Origin: Pseudo-nitzschia pungens
Lineage: Eukaryota > Bacillariophyta > Bacillariophyceae > Bacillariales > Bacillariaceae
Direction: 5' to 3'
NCBI GenBank assembly: GCA_037355855.1
Contig: CM074764.1
Location: 3,162,001 to 3,226,000 of the forward strand
Length of the DNA: 64,000 bases
Shown here: positions 34,401 to 46,580 of the stretch, piece after piece
Layout: each line of letters starts with the position of its first letter
How positions within the stretch are numbered: the stretch's first letter is position 1
Translations under genes and position numbers: made by a program
Notes under the pieces: model-generated
Seen by the model: the letters and a program-made list of their open reading frames with translations, nothing else
Told to the model about the DNA's origin: nothing
The model's database searches: none

Positions 34401-37400
34401 ATGGATCTGCCGCGCGCGCGCCCGAGTCCTGAGGGACAGTGCGAGCTGGACAGCCACGCTGATACGACTGCCGCCGGTTCCAATATGATCTTGCTTGAAG
34501 ACCAAGTCGTCAGCCACGTCGATGTTCATCCTTTTTCGCCTGAGCTCGAGCCTATCAAGAACATTCCTATTGGGACCTGTGTTACGGCATACACAGATAC
34601 CGACGGGAAAGTTTGGTTGATTTATTTCCACGAAGCCCTGTATTTTGGCGACAAGCTGTCCCACAGCTTGATTTGTCCGAATCAGATACGGGATTGCCAT
34701 CCCAATCGTGTCAGTGAAACGCCCCGTCAGTATGATGAGCAGTCCAGTCACTCCATCCATATTGACAATACCGACCCTGAAGATCCCCATGCGGGCCACA
34801 CCCTCGACATCAAGCTCCTGCTTGATGGGGTCGTGTCCTATTTCCCTTCCCGCAAGCCAACCAAGCATGAGATGGCTACATGCGATCATGTCGTTGCTAC
34901 CCGAGACTTCCCTTGGGATCCGAAGAGCAAGAAGTTCGAGCAAGCCGAAGAAGCCATCGACGGATCTCATCCATTGAATCCTACAGTGTCTGTCCTTCGC
35001 GCGGGGACGCCCCTTGCGCCCGCGCCGACCACGAAGCAGTCCAAGAGGTCCAAGACGAACAAGCGCAAGTTGGAGCCCGTCGAAACACGGTCCAACTTCA
35101 GTCCCCATTTGTACGACGAACCTCTTCGGAGCGACGAGCTGATTCTACCGCCACATGATTGCTATGAGAAGTACAAGCTGCGGAGCCTTCAGCAACTCTG
35201 TACCCGCCGTGATCTGACCCCATGTGCGATCGCATCCGACTCGCGTCTGGATGCGCGGCTATCTTCTCTTTTTCATTCGGGCGATTCATTGAAGACTTGC
35301 GGGGACGATGATGTAGACGAGGACGCAGCAGTACCAAGTCTTACAATCAATGCCCTGCATACGCCGTTGTACGAGCGCGCCTACACCGACGGCCGTGAGC
35401 GCTTCGAATTGGATCCCCGTTGCAGGGATTCTCCCGTCTGCTTGTCGTCCGTTTACAAGCATGTTCGATGGGACGATGCAGTCGAACCAGTCGATCCCGA
35501 GCTCGACACTATCGCCAGACGAGCCAAGTGGGGTCCGACGATTGACACCGAACGATACTGCAAGATCGACTCCGACCGTCTGTCCAAGATTTGGGATGTA
35601 TCTCCAAGAAAGGCTGCGGATACTCTTCGAGTCACGACGCAGAAAGGGTTCCGCAACCCTATGCATCCCCTTGTCCGCCGATTGCCAACGCAGAGCTTCA
35701 GAAACAAGCGCATCGTGGCTGGCAAATGGTACACCGACACCTGGATGGCAAAGGTCCCGAGCATCATGCGACAAGATTCAGCCGCCCAAGTGTTCAGTAA
35801 TGGTAAGGGCTACGACGAGTTCATACCCATACAGGGCAAGAAGCAAGCGTATGAAGGACTGAAGATTTTCATCCACGATGTCGGCATTCCCGAGCATTTG
35901 ATATCTGATGGCGCTCGAGAGCAAGGAGCCCCTGGTACCTACAAGACTCCATGGAATAAGGTCGTCAGCAAAAGCCATATCCACCAGACCTTTATCCAGC
36001 CAAGATGCCCCTTCCAGAATCGCGCGGAGCTCAGCATCAGCCATATCAGCAGAAGCATCCGCAAGAAGACGGCTCGGAAGCGATCCCCCAAGCGCCTGTG
36101 GGCTTTCTGCGGAGAGCTCGTTGCTGCCATCCGACAGCGCACGGCTTCCAGTGATCCTACGATGATGGGTCGAACGCCGTTCGAAATTGTACATGGGTAC
36201 ATGCCTGACATATCCCTGTACCAAGCCCATGAATGGTATGATTTTGTCTATTGGGTTGATCTCTCTGATGGGACCGAGAAGCTGGGACGATGGCTTGGCC
36301 CGTGCGGTGACCGATTCGGAGGCGGAGACTGCCACTGGATCCTGAACGAGGCGGCCATGCCGGTAAGCACTAACACAGTCCGTGCTGTTACTGAAGAAGA
36401 ATGGCGTTCCCATGACGTCAAGCGCTATATGGACTCATTTGACCAAGCAGTGGAATCCAAGATCGGGGACAAGGTTGAGGATAACGACGCAAAGTTCCAA
36501 GCTACGTACCCTGATCCCCCTGCTGAGTTATTTGAGGGTCACCAAGAAAGGTGGGAGCTCGCCGAGCCGGAAGCCTCCATTCCGGATATTGACGACCTCA
36601 TACCTGATGGGGATGACTACGATGAGTATATTGGTAATAATGTCATGATCCAGAAGGGCGACGAACGACTACGGTGTGTCGTGAAGAATCGTTCTGCTGA
36701 TCTCAATGGAAATCCGATCGGTAAGAGGAATGATAACCCTATCCTTGATACCAGAATGTATGATCTGCAGTTTCCAGATGGTTCCGTCGAGCAGTACACC
36801 GCCAATATCGTTGCTGAGAGCATGTACAGCCAAATTGACGACGACGGACGCATGTTTTCTCTCCTGGACGAGATTATCGATCACGAGAAGGACGGATCCG
36901 CCGTTAGGAAGCAAGATGCGACGATCACCAACAAGCATGGTCGCAAAGTCCCCAAGCCTACAACGAAGGGATGGCGATTGCTCGTCAGTTGGAAAGATGG
37001 AACCGAATCCTGGTGTAAGTTGAGTGATCTGAAAGAGTCCTTTCCTGTACAGACCGCAGAGTATGCCATATCCGCCAAGATCTCGGATCAGCCAGCATTC
37101 CGATGGTGGATTCACCATGTACTACGAAGGAAGAAGCGAATCCTCAAGGCTACCAAGCGAAACAAGTACTGGGATCGGACCCACAAGTTCGGAGTGGAGC
37201 TACCACATTCTATCCCTGAAGCCCTCGCCATCGACCGAAAGACGGGGACCGACTATTGGGAGAAGGCGATTGCGAAGGAGATGAGAAACAACGAGATGGC
37301 GTTCGAGTTTGACCCCAGCTACACCGTCGAAGGTCTCAAGGCCGAAGGATTCAGCAAGATCACGACGCACATGATCTTTGATGTGAAGTTGGGGTCCCTG

Positions 37401-38909
37401 ACGCGGAAAGCACGGCTCGTCGCCGATGGCCATAAGGTACAAGCAACAGCTAAGGAACATACCTTCAGCAGTGTACCAAGCAGGGATTCAGTCCGTATCT
37501 TCTTCCTGTTGGCAGCGCTGAACAATCTGGACGTGCTGTCTGCGGATATCCAGAATGCCTACCTTACAGCGCCGATCAAGAAGAAGTATTATTTGGTTGC
37601 ACGAGCTGAAGATGGTTTTCCCCCGCACTTGGCAGGACAGGTATGTAAGATCGTTCGAGCACTGTATGGACTCCCTGTTGCAGGCGCGTCGTTCCGATCC
37701 TATTTGACCAAGCACCTACGAACGCTAGGGTATCAGCCTTGTAAAGCTGACCCTGATGTTCATATGCGAGTGGAGACGCGAAAGGATGGTTCTAGGTACT
37801 GGGCCTACCTGATTGCATACGTCGACGATATTATCTGTTGCAGTGAGGACCCTCGACGGCAGTTGGAAAGTATCGAGCAGCGCTTCACGCTGAAGGACGG
37901 GACTATAGAAGTTCCAACCCTGTATCTGGGCGCTGATGTCCATTCGCATGTGGTCGAAGACGACCCAATTCCCAAGTGGGCAATGTCCTCCGAGAAGTAT
38001 GCTAAGAAAGCAATCGACGCAGTGGAAAAGGAGCTTGGCACCGAGCAATATGGTTACAAGCACCTTCCGAACAAGGTGTCGACCCCGTTGACATCCGATT
38101 ATTGACCTGAAGTTGATGTTACCACCGAATTAGATCCAAGCAAGCAAAATTACTACCAGGGTCTGATTGGCGTATTGAGATGGTTATGTGAGCTCGGTCG
38201 ACTGGATTTGGTCATGCCTGTATCTCTCATGTCTAGGTACCTAGCCCAAGCAAGAACAGGGCATCTGAACCAAGTATTGCACATGTTTGCCTATCTCAAG
38301 GCGCACGCTCGATCCAAGCTAGTATTTGACGAGACGCGTCCTGAAGTGGATGAAACCAGATTCCCCGACTGTGATTGGAGTGAGTTCTATCCAGATGCCA
38401 AGGAGGTATTGCCACCGGATGCTCCTGAACCCCTTGGAAAAGCAGTTATTATGAGCTGTTTTGTTGACGCCGATCATGCCGGATGCAAAGCAACAAGAAG
38501 ATCCCATACCGGAATCATCATCTTTGTGAACAGGGCTCCAATCCTGTGGTTCAGCAAAAGGCAAACCACTGTAGAGACCTCCACCTTTGGATCCGAGATT
38601 GTCGCGCTTCGAATTGCCATTGAACTGATTGAAGGGCTCAGATACAAGCTCCGGATGATGGGGGTTCCTATCGAAGGTCCTACCAACGTGTACTGTGACA
38701 ACGAGTCTGTTGTTAAGAATACCACCAGACCGGAGAGTCCATGCAACAAGAAGCACAACAGCGTTGCTTACCACAAAGCGCGCGAGGCTATTGCTGCTGG
38801 AACAATCCGAATCGCAAAGGAGCCTGGTGAGACCAACATTGCTGATCTATTCACTAAGTTGCTGAATGGTCCGGCTCTGAAAGACCATTGCGCTCGATGC
38901 ATGTGGTAA
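34401..38909 (+). pseudogene. Pol of copia B: protease, integrase, RT, RNase H; one nonsense codon
   Basis: First ATG 34401, but the frame is open from 34350, directly after the gag TGA and in the same frame. Domains in copia order: protease with LDSHADTTAAG (catalytic D near residue 17); integrase with WYTDTW (D ~445), LISDGAREQ (D ~500) and NRAELS (E ~543); reverse transcriptase with HMIFDVKLG, SADIQNAYL and YVDDII (~1142); RNase H with DADHAGCK (~1356), CDNESV (~1433) and the end IADLFTKLLNGPALK. The DSHADT protease motif is typical of diatom copia lineages. A TGA at 38103-38105 lies between RT and RNase H where copia A has CGA, so the enzyme would lack RNase H unless the stop is suppressed. 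Frame and length otherwise look intact (about 1500 codons). Confidence 0.9.
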
Positions 38910-39468
38910 ATTGCTCCAGCTGCATTATTTGAGGTACCTTTGGTCCCTGACAAGCAGCTCGGACGCAGCAGATATCGATTTCGATTTTTGGAAGCAATCG
39001 ATTACGATTTTTGGCAGCAATCGAACGCAGCTGATTTCGGTACGAGCTTCCTGATCACTTCGATTTTCATTCCGGATTCGATATGATCTTATGTTATATG
39101 TTATGTATTTGGGAAGTCTCCGGTGCACCGGTTCCGGGGACTATAAACTTGAACGACAATAGGCTGATTTATTGATCTCCTCGTACGTGTCGAGGAGTGG
39201 AACCAAAGGGCAAAATGTCCTATGGTCCGCCCCCCTTTTTTTTTGAACTACGAATCAGCCGGGCCTCTGATAGAAGAACTGCAATATTTGGTGCAGTTTG
39301 ACCTCTGACAAGTTACATGGAAACATCCCTGAATTCTGTTATGATCCATCCAAGTGTCCTGGTACAACAAGCAAGAGTATTGGTGTCCTCCTGGGAGTAT
39401 CTGTTTCCGGGGACTGGTATAGTTGCTCAGTTGCTCATACAGGACCACTGGCATGAATCACGGGGACT
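38910..39468 (+). other. Spacer between copia B pol and 3' LTR
   Basis: Conserved with copia A (17718-18280). It contains a C-then-T run near 39230-39244 and ends CACGGGGACT, the likely polypurine tract. No gene. Confidence 0.6.
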
Positions 39469-40361
39469 ATGAAGATATTCATGGTGGTGCTATGATCTGT
39501 GCTAGCAAGGCTCCTGTGTAGAAGGGCTACTGGGTCTACAGTCAGCAACACCCAGTAACTGACTAACAGGTGCTGAGCTGAGTGCTAGAGCTGTGTGCTA
39601 ATTGCTAGCATACAAGCTCAGCAACAGGCTTAGCAACAGGCTTAGCAACAGGCTTAGCAGCAGGCTTAGCAGCAGACCTATCCTGTTTAGTATGGATGCT
39701 AGCAGAGTTTACTAGGGTCGTCGCGTACGATTTGTACCAATCGTACGTACCCCGAGTAAAGCACCTTTATGGTGTAGCTAAATGCTACAGGGTTAGGGAT
39801 GCTAAGGCTACGAGATACTGGAAAATGCTAACCTACCATGATACCAATGCTAAGATATGATGCTACCGCCGGGGTCGGGTCATTGGTGTATAATATGTAC
39901 CATGACCGCATACCCGGCCCAAACAGTTACCCAACGCGCTAGCATAAGCGAGCTAGCGCTAGCGCACGATTCGATCTAATTAAGCGATACTCCGATACGC
40001 TACCCGTAGAATACAGTACCAGCGCTACGGAGCGCTGTTATTATACGAGTTAGCGAGTTAGCAGATCGATGTCACGATACGAGCTGAGCTGCGCTCAGCT
40101 CCCTTTATTCACTCTTTCTTTTACTCTAAAATAGAAACCTATCATGCCCTCCTTTACGACCGATTCCGATGTACCTCTAGGGAAGTGCCTTGTATTGCCT
40201 AAGTGTATGCAATAGACCTTGAATGGTCCACTGTAGACTCACGATTTGCCAGGACTTTATGTATTGTTATTGTTAAGGCTTTCCCCTATTTTTAGGCCAG
40301 TATGAAACAGATATATCTACGAGTCGTCCCCGAAGATCGCTGACGAGCGAATATCAACACA
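39469..40361 (+). repeat. 3' LTR of copia B
   Basis: 893 bp, same as 30573-31489 but with two fewer 12-bp units (39614-39676). Confidence 0.9.
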
Positions 40362-40366
40362 TGGGT

Positions 40367-40866
40367 TAGATTGGTTGGCATAGCAGAGGATGTTGTTCCC
40401 TTCTAATTCTTGGTAGAAGAAGGCTTTGGATTGAATCTTGAACTTGATAGTAGGGTCCTTTTGCTGATGAAGATAGATATTGGAATAGTTCACCGGGCAT
40501 TCCAGGTCTTGATTGTTTGGTAGATTGACTAGGCACTCATTGTTCAGCAAGCAGGATTGTAGTTCCTGATCTGCATCATTGCATAAGTGCCGGAAGAGGT
40601 TGGGAAACTCTGTTAGAAACAGTTCTTCATCTTGTTTAGGGACTTCAAGCTTCAAGAAATCGATTAAGGTGCCCTTTTCAAGGGCTTTCTTCCCTTCAGT
40701 AGGTGGATCCATCCGGGGGAGTCTGGAGAAGGCATCAGCAAGAACATTCTTCTTGCCTTCAACATAGGTGAGGTTGACACCAAATTCTTCAAGGAAGAGT
40801 CGCCACTGGAGGACTCGTTGGACTGAGAGGGTTCTGAAGGTAAGGTTCTTATGATCAGTGTACACA
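40367..40866 (-). pseudogene. RNase H / connection part of gypsy copy 4 pol, left of the copia insertion site
   Basis: Minus strand from about 40866 (YTDHKNLTFRTLSVQ) through KKNVLADAFSRLPRMDPP to YANQSNP at the copia junction. At 40866 homology to gypsy stops inside the RNase H domain and unrelated repeat sequence begins. Confidence 0.83.
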
Positions 40867-42499
40867 ATTTTGCGACGCGCGATTTTGTCCGACGTTCCGA
40901 TGTTCCAGTACTTAAAACACATAGATTTCTACACAACTTTCCCCTTCGATATCTCACTCACTTCTAAAGCTCCTACAACAAAACCAAGCACTACACCTAT
41001 TAACAGAGACCTCCCCTATCTGATTCTGCTATTGGTTTGGTTGCTTCTTGCTTCCTTTGGTTGCTTTGGTTGCTTGTTTCCCCTGCCGGTCGGTCGATCG
41101 CTTCGGCAGCAAGCCTCAGCAGCAAGCAAAAGGACACAAAATTTTCTACAGAGCTTCCAGTACTAATTCTACAGCAGCTCTGCTCCGGTTAGTCTCCACG
41201 CTGTTGTCTCCGAGCTCGGTTTGTTTTCGATCTGTTTTCAAGCTACCTTATTATTTAACATTATACAGTCTTTCAAGCCCCTTAAGTGATATCCACTTAA
41301 TGTTCTACATTCTTCAAGTTCCTTTGCTGAGTTTCCTAAGTCTTTTCAAGTTGAAGTTGTCGAACACATACAAACCCCCCCCTTCTAGAAGGTTCCTACT
41401 TGCTGATCCCTAAGTATTTGCAAGTTCGCGCGAGCATATCTTCCAGTTTCCTCCCTCTTTTCAAGCCAATAGCCCCCCTACTCTTTTAATTGTCTATCAC
41501 TTAAGAGCTACCCTGTTTCCTAGCCAAGCCCCCCAGTCCCTAAGTGTTTTCGCTTAAGGCTCCCCCTACTACATCTGTTTTCAAGCCAAGACCAACTGAT
41601 CCCTAAGTATCTCCTACTTAGTGCACTCTTGTTTCCAAGACTACAGCTACTAGCGCCCCTTGTTTTCAAGACTACAATTCCCCTGGTCCCTAAGTGTTCA
41701 CGAGTTTGATACTTTTTTCAAGGCACAAGTTATTCCCCGGCCCCTAGGTGTTTCGATTACTGCCCCTGTTTTCAAGCAAGCATCTTCCCTGAACCCTAAG
41801 CGTTTGCGAGTTCCCTGATCCCTAAGTGTTTTCGCTATTAAGCACCCCAACTTGAACTTCAAGTTCGACACTGTTTTCAAGACACAAGCCTCTCCCTGGT
41901 CCCTAGGTCTTTCTACTAAAGCCCCTGTTTTCAAGCAAGCAGCTTTCCTGGTCCCTAAGTGTCTCGCTCAAGGTACCTGTTTTCAAGCCAATTGCCCCTG
42001 GATACTGTTTCTACCCTTAATTACTCTCCTTGTTTCCAAGCAGGCAGCTTCCCTGGTCCCTAAGTGTCGCGCTCGAGGTCCCTGTTTTCAAGCCAATTGC
42101 CCCTGGATACTGTTTCCACTTATAAGTACTCGCGAGTTTGAACTTCAAGTTCCCTCCTGAGCCTTGTAAGTGTGCCCTGTCATTGATATCCCCCGGTCCC
42201 TAAGTGTTCCTACTAAAGCCCCTTTTCAAGCAAGCAGCTTCCCTGATCCCAGGTCTTTGTTACAAGCCAGTCGTCGGTTTGTTTCTACAGTTTGTTTCTA
42301 GTTTCTACACGATTTGCAGTGGTCTACTGGAGTTCCTAAATTCTGTAACTCCAGAGCACCTCTGTGGGTTTCGAACGAGACTCTTCTGGTAGTGCTCCAG
42401 TTTTTTTTTCTTTTGGTTCCCCTGGAGTTTTTCCTTGTCCAGCCCAACGTTGGACCTGTTGTTGCTGCTGTACCCTGTTACCCAGCCTACAATTTTGCA
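40867..42499 (+). repeat. Pyrimidine-rich dispersed repeat block (TCCCTAAGTGTTT / CCTGTTTTCAAGC motifs)
   Basis: From about 41390 the plus strand is C+T-rich and built from two recurring motifs at irregular 50-100 bp spacing: CCCTAAGTGTTTTCGCTTAAGG-like units (for example near 41547, 41690, 41822, 41957, 42057, 42197) and CCTGTTTTCAAGC units. Many of the first type are imperfect hairpins. 40867-41390 is non-repetitive and shows no gene. A long frame such as 41852-42160 is a by-product of the repeats. Confidence 0.65.
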
Positions 42500-43500
42500 C
42501 CTAAGCGGCGTTTCTGTTGTGCTTCTGCATTCAACTGGTGGTTTTTCTGCTGTTGATTTGCCCTCAACCGGTGCTTCTACTGCCCCGGCTTTTGTTATCA
42601 CCTGGTATTTCTGCATCCAAGCGGCGTCTCTGTTGTTGCTTCTGCTCTCCACTGTTGATTCTACTGCCCCGGCTTTTGTCATCACCTGGCATTTCTTCAA
42701 CCAAGCGGCGGTTCTATTGTTGCTTCTGCATTCAACTGGTGCTTCTACTGCCCCAGCTTTTGTCATCATCAGACATTTCTGCACCCAAGTGGCGTTTCTG
42801 TTGTTGCTTCTGCATTCACCTGGTGCTTCTACTGCCCCGGCTTTTGTTATTACCTGGCACCTCTACACCCAAAGCGGCATTTCTGTTGTTGCTTCTGCTC
42901 TCCACTGGTGCTTCTACTGCCCCGGCTTTTGTCATCACCTGGCATTTCTTCAACCAAGCGGCGGTTCTATTGTTGCTTCTGCATTCAACTGGTTCTTCTA
43001 CTGCCCCGGCTTTTGTCATCATCAGGCATTTCTGCACCCAAGTGGCGTTTCTGTTGTTGCTTCTGCATTCACCTGGTGCTTCTACTGCCCCGGCTTTTGC
43101 TATCACCTGGCACCTCTACATCCAAAGCGGCGTTTCTGTTGTTGCTTCTGCACTCCACTGGAGGTTTTCTGCTGTTGATTTGCCCTCAACCAATGCTTCT
43201 CCTGCCCCAGTATTTGTCATCACCTGGCACTTTTACATCCGGGCGGCGTGTCTGCTGTTGCTCCAGCACCCAACAGGTTGCTTTTCTGCTGTTGATTTGC
43301 CCTCAACCGGTGCTTCTCCTACCCCGGCCTTTGCACTCAACCGGTGCTTCTCCTGCCCCGGCTTTTGCTATCACCTGGCACCTCTACATCCAACGCGGCG
43401 TTTCTGTTGTTGATTCTGTACTCCACTGGAGGTTTTCTGCTGTTGCTTCTGCTTTCAACTGGTGCTTCTACTGCCCCGGCTTTTGTCATCACCTGGCACT
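42500..43500 (+). repeat. 84-bp satellite with a 253-bp higher-order unit
   Basis: Units start at 42621, 42705, 42789, 42874, 42958, 43042 and 43127 (steps 84, 84, 85, 84, 84, 85), with diverged units on both sides. The units alternate in an A-B-C pattern, and 42621-42873 is closely repeated by 42874-43126. Each unit holds GCTTCTACTGCCCCGGCTTTTG. Because 84 bp is 28 codons, several frames of both strands stay open for long distances; these are not taken as genes. Confidence 0.85.
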
Positions 43501-43560
43501 CCAATTCTACGTCATGATCGAATTTGTCAACCATTTCGCCACTTGGAAGATTTGCGGTAT

Positions 43561-46500
43561 TGAATCCATACAAGTCCAAGGTGATACTAGATAGAGCCTA
43601 CCAAGAAACAGATCCAGCCACAGTTGCACAACAACAGTCCCACATGTCCACAGCAGAGCAGCAGCAGTTCCAAGCAATACTAAACAAGTATCCCAATGTC
43701 TTCAACGGCGAACTAGGAAAGTATCCACACAAGAAGATCTCTCTACGACTGAAGCCCGGATCCAAGCCCATACACAAGAAGCCTTATCCAGTAGCATACA
43801 AATGAGAAGACCTATTCAAAAGGGAGCTCCAGAATCTTTGCAATGATGGAGTCCTCAAGAGATGCACTGGACCAGCTGAATGGGCTTTTCCAACCTTCAT
43901 AGTACCAAAGAAAGACAACAGAGTTAGATGTGTATCAGACTTTAGGGAACTGAATGAACTCCTTGAAAGAAGACCATATCCCATACCAAGGATACAAGAC
44001 ATCATGAATAAGCGCAGCAAGTATACTCACTTCACCAAGATTGACTTGTCGATGCAATACTACTGCTTTGAACTGGATGATGCAAGCAAAAAGCTCTGTA
44101 CCATAGTCACTCCATATGGTTGCTATGAATATCAGAGACTACCAATGGGTGTTAAAGTCTCTCCAGATGTTGCCCAGCAACTCATGGAAGACATCCTACA
44201 AGACACCAACTGCACTGTGTATATCGATGATATAGGTATCTGGACCAATGGCTCCTTCAATCTACACATGAAGACCATAGACAAGATCCTTGACAGGCTA
44301 AATCACAATGGACTTAAATGCAACCCACTCAAGTGTGACTGGGCTGTACAAGAAACTGATTTCCTCGGATACTGGATGACACCTACAGCAGTTAAGCCAT
44401 GGAGGAAGAAGATTGAAGCCATTCTACATATGGACCGACCTCAAACTGTGACCCAAGTCAAGTCCTTCCTCGGCGCAGTAGGGTATTACAGAGATATGTG
44501 GCCTCGCAGGTCCCATGTCTTAGCTCCCCTCTTTGATATAACCGGTACGCCCAAGAAGACTCCCCAAGCAGCTACCATTAAAGCCAAACAAAGAAAAGCC
44601 CCTCCGGCCTTTACTTGGGGACCTGCCCAAGACAAAGCCTTCCAAGAAATGAAAGCCATGGTGGCAGCAGATGCGCTGAACACCTATCCAGACCTCAACA
44701 AGCCCTTTGAACTGTACACTGATGCCTCAGACCTACAACTAGGCGCCGCCATAATCCAAGATGGCAAGCCTATTGCATATTGGTCCAAGAAACTATCTGA
44801 TGCCCAAAAGAATTATACAACCATGGAGAAAGAACTCCTCGCAATTGTACTCTGCTGCAAAGAGTACAGAAAGATGCTCCTCGGTGGAGTCATCAATGTA
44901 TACACTGACCATAAGAATCTTACCTTCAGAACCCTCTCAGTCCAACAAGTCCTCCAGTGGAGACTATTCCTTGAAGAATTCGGCGTCAACCTCACCTATG
45001 TTGAAGGCAAGAAGAATGTTCTTGCTGACGCCTTCTCCAGACTCCCCAGGATGGATCCACCTACTGAAGGGAAGAAAGCCCTTGAAAAGGGCACCTTAAT
45101 CGATTTCTTGAAACTTGAAGTCCCCAAGCAAGATGAAGAACTGTTTCTAGCAGAGTTCCCCAACCTCTTCCAGCACTTATGCAATGACGCAGACAAAGAA
45201 CTACAAGCCTGTTTGCTGAATAATGAGTGTCTAGTCAACCTACCAAACAATCAAGACTTGAAATGCCCGGTGAACTATTCCAATATCTATCTACATCAGC
45301 AAAAGGACCCTACTATCAAGTTCAAGATCCAGTCCAAAGCCTTCTTCTACCAAGAATTAGAAGGCAATAACATCCTCTGCCATGCCAACCAATCCAATCG
45401 AGACAACTGGAGAATCTACATACCAAGCTCTCTCGCAAATGATACCATCCAATGGTACCATCTTCTGTTGGGTCATTGTGGATCCACCAGGTTATATCAA
45501 ACTATCTCCTCAAGATTCTACATCAACAATCTATCCAATCTTTGCAAGACTTACATCTGCCCGGACAGCTGCATTAAATACAAGAACCAGCACTCCAAGT
45601 ATGGCAAGTTGCCACCGAAAGAAGCCCCATTGGCGCCCTTCAACGAGGTACATGTCAATCTTATAGGCCCCTGGAAAATTATAGCCCAAGGCAAGAACTA
45701 TAACTTCAAGGCACTAACTTGTATTGATCCAGTCACTAACCTCCTCGAGATCATCAGAATCAGAGACAAGTCATCTCAGCATGTATCAGACCAGTTCAGG
45801 AACTGTTGGCTCTCAAGGTATCCAAGACCCATCAGGTGTGTTCATGACAATGGTGGAGAATTTCTAGGATCTGAATTCCAAACTACACTCAACCAATATG
45901 GAATTCAGGCCATTCCTACCACTGTAAAGAATCCCCAGTCTAACGCCATCTGCGAACAAGTCCATCATACAGTTGCTGATATCCTCCGAGTCCTGGTACA
46001 TGTCAATCCCCCTCAAGCTAATACCAGAGCCAGTCAGCTCATGGATAATGCGCTTGCGACTTGCATGCATGCCTCCAGATGTGCAGTGAATGCCTCCTTA
46101 CAAGCCTCTCCAGGATCCCTGGTGTTCAATCGGGACATGCTAATTGATCTGCCATTGACCTCGAACCTATTAGCCCTGCAGCAGCTTCGACAACAGGGAA
46201 TTAACAAGAATCTCCTTAGAGATAATGCCAAGAGAATCAATCATACCTTCCAAGTCAATGACAAGGTATGGATCCAAGAGCCAGATCCGGACAAACTTCA
46301 ACCCAGGAAGACCGGTCCCTTTCCAATCACACAAGTCAATCCGAATGGAACTGTAAAACTGCAAAGAGCTCCCTCAGTGGTGGAAACAGTGAACATCCGG
46401 AAGCTAACGCCATATCGAGAGCCGAATCAGTCAGAACCTACAGTAAGTAATCAAGCGAATCAGTCGGAGTCTACGCCGACTGAACCTGCAGATATTGAAG

Positions 46501-46580
46501 TAAGCCAATCAAATGACTCGGATTGCTCCCTGAGTCACTGGTCGGCTTAACTGTGGGATTCGTTCAATCATGAGGCACTA
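43561..46580 (+). mobile_element. Ty3/gypsy copy 2, 5'-truncated
   Basis: Homology to gypsy starts abruptly near 43561 at NPYKSKVILDRAYQETDP, after the satellite, and runs to the LTR at 46581. LTR, gag and protease at the left are missing. The right LTR (46581-47203) also serves as the left LTR of gypsy copy 3. Confidence 0.85.
43563..46550 (+). pseudogene. Pol of gypsy copy 2 (RT, RNase H, integrase), one nonsense codon
   Basis: Same frame throughout. A TGA at 43803-43805 replaces a Lys or Arg codon in the N-terminal part of RT (after YPVAYK). After it the frame is open for over 2.7 kb: RT with YIDDIGIW near 44225, RNase H with DASDLQLGAA near 44720, integrase finger LLLGHCGST near 45470, core HVNLIGPWK (an Asn replaces the first catalytic Asp), VHDNGGEFLG and SNAICEQVH. 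The Asp-to-Asn change should inactivate the integrase. Stop TAA 46548-46550. Confidence 0.87.

Larger units (their letters stand above)
30573..40361 (+). mobile_element. Ty1/copia element B, nearly intact (9.8 kb)
   Basis: LTRs 30573-31489 (917 bp) and 39469-40361 (893 bp), identical as far as I could compare apart from two 12-bp units. The target TGGGT is duplicated at 30568-30572 and 40362-40366, and the interrupted gypsy codons rejoin when one copy is removed. Interior: leader 31490-32363, gag 32364-34349, pol to 38909, then a 560-bp spacer that ends with CACGGGGACT at the 3' LTR. A single nonsense codon in pol (38103-38105) is the only coding defect seen besides the stop between gag and pol. 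Confidence 0.92.
28561..40866 (-). mobile_element. Ty3/gypsy copy 4 on the minus strand, 5'-truncated, with LINE and copia insertions
   Basis: Minus-strand order: RNase H to connection domain (40866-40367), integrase (30572-29428), 3' LTR (29360-28561). The pieces join perfectly once copia B (30573-40361 plus one TGGGT) is removed: the codons ...NQSNP and DNWRIY become contiguous. The left half (gag, protease, RT) is missing beyond 40866. The 3' LTR holds a LINE insertion. Confidence 0.85.

Noticed and set aside
42435..43594. Long open frames on both strands over the satellite (up to ~298 codons plus, ~159 minus)
   Set aside because: The 84-bp unit equals 28 codons, so any frame without a stop in one unit stays open. 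Several overlapping frames on both strands are open at once and none has a recognisable domain.
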